A stretch of 64,000 nt of DNA from Actinotalea sp. JY-7876 (lineage in GTDB: Bacteria > Actinomycetota > Actinomycetes > Actinomycetales > Cellulomonadaceae). The notes below the pieces were generated by a model. It saw nothing but the letters and a program-made list of their open reading frames with translations, was not told the origin of the DNA and made no database searches. Positions 61,214 through 64,000 of this stretch are shown piece by piece; positions within the stretch are counted from its first letter, which is position 1, and the number at the start of each line of letters is the position of its first letter. Where the stretch lies: NCBI RefSeq assembly GCF_014042015.1, contig NZ_CP059493.1, positions 496,001 to 560,000 of the forward strand. The letters are read 5' to 3'. The translations under genes and the position numbers were made by a program.

Positions 61214-62304
61214 CCACCGCCGCGACGAGCGCCGACGTCGCGCCGATCCAGGTCGACTGGGAGCGCGCAGCGGCCTGGGCGGGTCGGCTCGCGTCGCCCG
61301 GCCCGACGGCGCCCCGCGCCGAGCTCGCCGCGCTGGTGGACGGGCTGCGGGACGCGGCCCACCGCGCGTACCCGCTCGCGCTGCGGGCCGCGCGCCTCGG
61401 GCGGGCCGTCGAGGCCTCGGGGCGGCAGGACCAGCGGGCGGCCGTCGTCGTCGTGGACCGGCCGGGCTGGGCGCGGGCGGCGGCGCGCTCCTTCGGCGGC
61501 CTGGTGCCCGTGCCCGCCGCCGGCGGAGAGCTGCTGCGGTCGGCCCCCGCGACGGCGCAGGCGGCCGGGCTGCTGGGCATGCTCGCCGGCCGCGTGCTCG
61601 GTCAGTTCGACCCCTTCGCGACCGATGTGCCGCCCGGGGGGCGGCTCGTGCTCGTCGCGCCGAACGTGCTGCGCATGCGGGCGCGGCTCAGCGCCGACGC
61701 CGACGACTTCGCGCTGTGGGTCTGCGTGCACGAGCAGACGCACGCCCTGCAGTTCGCGGCGGCACCGTGGCTCGTCGACCACCTGCGGGCGCAGGTCCGC
61801 GCGCTGGTCTCGGAGCTGGCGGCCGGTGGCGAGGAGGCGGCGGGGCTGGCCGAGCGCGCCCTGCGCGCCGTGCGGCGGCCGGAGCGCGGGCCGGGGCGCC
61901 CGGGCGACGACCCGGAGGAGCTCGGCGTGCTCGGGCTGGTGCTGGACCCCGCCCAGCGGGCCCGCATCGACGCCGTCTCGGCCGTGATGTCCCTGCTCGA
62001 GGGGCACGCCGAGGTGACGATGGACGCGGTCGGCACCAGGGCGATCCCCTCCGCGCGTCGCCTCCGCGCGCGCTTCGAGGCCCAGCGCCGGCGCCGCACC
62101 TCGGCCCCCGACCGGGTCCTGCGCCGGCTCCTGGGCCTCGACGCGAAGATGGCGCAGTACCGCCGGGGCGCGGCGTTCGTGCGCGCGGTGCGCAGGGCGG
62201 GGGGCCGGGACGCCCTCGACGCCGCCTGGTCCGGACCGGACGCTCTCCCGACGTCGCGCGAGATCGCCGACCCGCGCGCCTGGGTCCGACGCGTGCACGG
62301 CTAG
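61210..62304 (+). CDS. DUF2342 zinc-dependent metalloprotease-like protein
   Basis: 364 aa. Zincin-type HExxH motif in [18 protein letters not shown] near residue 173, with a downstream Glu-rich helix ([13 protein letters not shown] near 257) that could supply the third ligand. The conserved actinobacterial gene order dacB-DUF2342-tilS-hpt supports identity. Cellular substrate unknown. GTG 61210 overlaps dacB. Confidence 0.9.
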   Translation: MTTAATSADVAPIQVDWERAAAWAGRLASPGPTAPRAELAALVDGLRDAAHRAYPLALRAARLGRAVEASGRQDQRAAVVVVDRPGWARAAARSFGGLVPVPAAGGELLRSAPATAQAAGLLGMLAGRVLGQFDPFATDVPPGGRLVLVAPNVLRMRARLSADADDFALWVCVHEQTHALQFAAAPWLVDHLRAQVRALVSELAAGGEEAAGLAERALRAVRRPERGPGRPGDDPEELGVLGLVLDPAQRARIDAVSAVMSLLEGHAEVTMDAVGTRAIPSARRLRARFEAQRRRRTSAPDRVLRRLLGLDAKMAQYRRGAAFVRAVRRAGGRDALDAAWSGPDALPTSREIADPRAWVRRVHG

Positions 62305-62306
62305 CC

Positions 62307-63368
62307 GTGACCGGCCCCGATCCCGCCGTCGCGCGCGTGCGCAGCGCGGTGCGGCGCGAGCTGGCGGACCTGGCGGTGCCGGGTGGTGCCGCACCGGCCG
62401 CCGACGCGCGCCCGCTCGTGCTCGTCGCCTGCTCCGGGGGCGCGGACTCCCTCGCGCTCGCCGCCGCGACGGCGTTCGTGGCGCCGCGCCTCGGGCTCGC
62501 CGCGGGCGCCGTCGTCGTCGACCACGGGCTCCAGGAGGGCAGCGCCGACGTCGCCGCGCGCGCCGCGCAGGCGTGCCGGTCCCTCGGGCTGGACCCGGTC
62601 GACGTCGTGCGCGTGGCCGTGGACGGCGGGCGGGAGGGCCCGGAGGGCGCGGCGCGGACCGCGCGTCACGCCGCGCTCGCGGAGCGGGCGCAGGAGCGGC
62701 GGGCCGCCGCCGTGCTGCTGGGCCACACGTTGGACGACCAGGCCGAGACCGTCCTGCTGCGCCTCGCCCGCGGGTCGGGTGCCCGCTCGCTGGCGGGCAT
62801 GCCGCGCCGGCGAGGGCTCCTGCGCCGGCCGCTGCTGGGCGAGCGCCGGGCCACGACGGAGCGGGCGTGCGCCGCGCTGGGGCTCGAGCCGTGGCACGAC
62901 CCGACGAACGACGCCGACCCGGCCCGGGCCGGCGACCCGGGCGTCCCGCTGCGCAGCCGCGTGCGCGGCGTGCTGCTGCCCGCCCTCGGGACGGTGCTCG
63001 GGCCCGGGGTGCCGGACGCGCTCGCCCGCACCGCCGACCTCCTGCGCGAGGACGACGAGGCCCTGCACGAGCTCGCCGTCGCGGCGCTGACGGCGGCCCG
63101 CCGCCAGGGCGGCGACGCCGACCTCGACGTGGAGGTGCTCGCCGGCCTCGCACCGGCGGTCCGGCGACGGGCGCTGCGGCTGGCCCTGGTCGCGTCGGGG
63201 GCGCCCGCGGGGGCGGTGGCGCACCGCCACGTCGAGGAGGTGGACCGGTTGATCACGGACTGGCACGGGCAGGGCCCGGTGGCCCTCCCGGGCGGGGGCG
63301 TGGTGCTCCGCAGGTGTGGCAGGCTGACGCTCGTCCCACGCGCGACGGGGGGGCCGCGGTCGGGCTGA
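62307..63368 (+). CDS. tilS: tRNA(Ile)-lysidine synthetase
   Basis: 353 aa. Converts the wobble C of the CAU anticodon of tRNA-Ile2 to lysidine using ATP. PP-loop SGGADSLAL ([11 protein letters not shown] near residue 38-47), the [18 protein letters not shown] substrate motif near 138, then the shorter C-terminal domain of actinobacterial TilS. GTG 62307, two bases after the DUF2342 stop, indicates an operon. Confidence 0.95.
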   Translation: MTGPDPAVARVRSAVRRELADLAVPGGAAPAADARPLVLVACSGGADSLALAAATAFVAPRLGLAAGAVVVDHGLQEGSADVAARAAQACRSLGLDPVDVVRVAVDGGREGPEGAARTARHAALAERAQERRAAAVLLGHTLDDQAETVLLRLARGSGARSLAGMPRRRGLLRRPLLGERRATTERACAALGLEPWHDPTNDADPARAGDPGVPLRSRVRGVLLPALGTVLGPGVPDALARTADLLREDDEALHELAVAALTAARRQGGDADLDVEVLAGLAPAVRRRALRLALVASGAPAGAVAHRHVEEVDRLITDWHGQGPVALPGGGVVLRRCGRLTLVPRATGGPRSG

Positions 63369-63401
63369 GCCCGCCGGTCCGGTCCGCGGCAGGAGACAGG
63401 C

Positions 63402-63983
63402 GTGATCGAGCACAAGGAGCGGGCAGCGGTGGATGCGGCGGACATGGGCGACGACCTGGAGCGCGTGCTCCTGACCGAGGAGCAGCTGCAGGGCCGGCTC
63501 GACGAGCTCGCGGAGCAGATCGACGCGGACTACGCGGGGCGCGAGCTGCTGCTCGTGGGCGTCCTCAAGGGTGCCGTCATGGTCATGGCGGACCTGGCGC
63601 GGCGGCTGCACACGTCGGTCCAGATGGACTGGATGGCCGTGTCGTCGTACGGGGCGGGCACGACGTCGTCGGGCGTCGTGCGCATCCTCAAGGACCTCGA
63701 CGCGGACCTCACGGGACGGCACGTGCTGATCGTCGAGGACATCATCGACTCGGGTCTGACCCTGTCGTGGCTGCTCGCCAACCTGCGCAGCCGCGGTCCG
63801 GCGTCGGTCGAGATCGCGACGATGCTGCGCAAGCCCGAGGCCGCCAAGGTCGAGGTGGACGTGCGATACGTCGGCTTCGACATCCCCACCGACTTCGTCG
63901 TCGGCTACGGCCTGGACTACGCCGAGCGCTACCGCAACCTGCCGTTCGTCGGCACGCTCGCGCCCCACGTCTACGGCGACTGA
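63402..63983 (+). CDS. hpt: Hypoxanthine phosphoribosyltransferase
   Basis: 193 aa. Salvages hypoxanthine/guanine with PRPP. PRPP-binding motif [17 protein letters not shown] near 108-124 and flexible loop [11 protein letters not shown] near 82-92. GTG 63402 is favoured by AGGAG upstream; an in-frame ATG at about 63444 is an alternative giving the usual N-terminus. It follows tilS in the standard actinobacterial order and is commonly followed by ftsH. Confidence 0.96.
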   Translation: MIEHKERAAVDAADMGDDLERVLLTEEQLQGRLDELAEQIDADYAGRELLLVGVLKGAVMVMADLARRLHTSVQMDWMAVSSYGAGTTSSGVVRILKDLDADLTGRHVLIVEDIIDSGLTLSWLLANLRSRGPASVEIATMLRKPEAAKVEVDVRYVGFDIPTDFVVGYGLDYAERYRNLPFVGTLAPHVYGD

Positions 63984-64000
63984 CGCCTCGCGGCGGGCCC

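Overview
The window reads as chromosome of a very high-GC actinobacterium; a Cellulomonas-like member of the Micrococcales is my best guess from family composition and gene order, not a proven placement. Supporting signs are third-codon GC saturation in most genes, many GTG starts, 4-bp ATGA/GTGA gene overlaps, repeated leaderless starts (a TANNNT box 6-7 nt before the start codon), a mycothiol-type maleylpyruvate-isomerase-fold protein, a DUF2342 metalloprotease, a PspC-domain protein and a divergent K+-independent H+-pyrophosphatase.

Left end (1-3.2 kb): the tail of tmk, holB, a secreted alpha/beta hydrolase and a tRNA-Thr(CGT) with its own promoter and terminator. From the tRNA 3' end to about 6.8 kb the base composition drops (60% GC in one counted line, 4921-4980, against 85% in a line inside tilS). 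This stretch carries a three-gene, translationally coupled cassette: WXG100-like partner, large polymorphic-toxin-type effector and SUKH immunity protein. A 12-bp copy of the tRNA 3' end lies at the far edge of the low-GC stretch, so it may be a small or decayed integrated island.

7-22.5 kb: DUF4153 membrane protein, a second lower-GC orphan gene, a LacI-type regulator, a two-component system, a LigD-type polymerase, a 989-aa AAA/LuxR regulator preceded by an overlooked small ORF, a DUF2277 protein whose tail is followed by tandem repeats and a perfect 26-bp palindrome, a Gfo/Idh oxidoreductase, HAD phosphatase, RsbW-like kinase and CPBP membrane protease. 22.5-31.5 kb: a 1301-aa subtilase, PspC protein, MFS exporter, a GntR-controlled membrane operon, a glutamine amidotransferase and a cold-shock protein with a structured leader. 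31.7-37 kb: an ECF sigma factor with a probable membrane partner, an EspI-like P-loop ATPase, GNAT and SDR enzymes.

37-52 kb: energy and carbon metabolism, with a divergent membrane pyrophosphatase, pyruvate-phosphate dikinase (PPi chemistry links both to the soluble pyrophosphatase at 59.2 kb), isoaspartyl methyltransferase-like protein, OsmC peroxidase, Zn alcohol dehydrogenase, FAD/Fe-S D-2-hydroxyacid dehydrogenase, a RAMA-domain protein, a hydrolase and a quinone oxidoreductase. 52.1-52.6 kb is non-coding and contains two copies of a ~132-bp stem-loop repeat.

52.6-64 kb: metY-metX, with a candidate leaderless Cys/Met leader peptide and attenuator-like stems upstream; an NlpC/P60 cell-wall hydrolase with a 9-bp-periodic repeat array in front of its promoter; then ppa, dacB, a DUF2342 metalloprotease, tilS and hpt. 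The dacB-to-hpt order is usual in actinobacteria, normally followed by ftsH.
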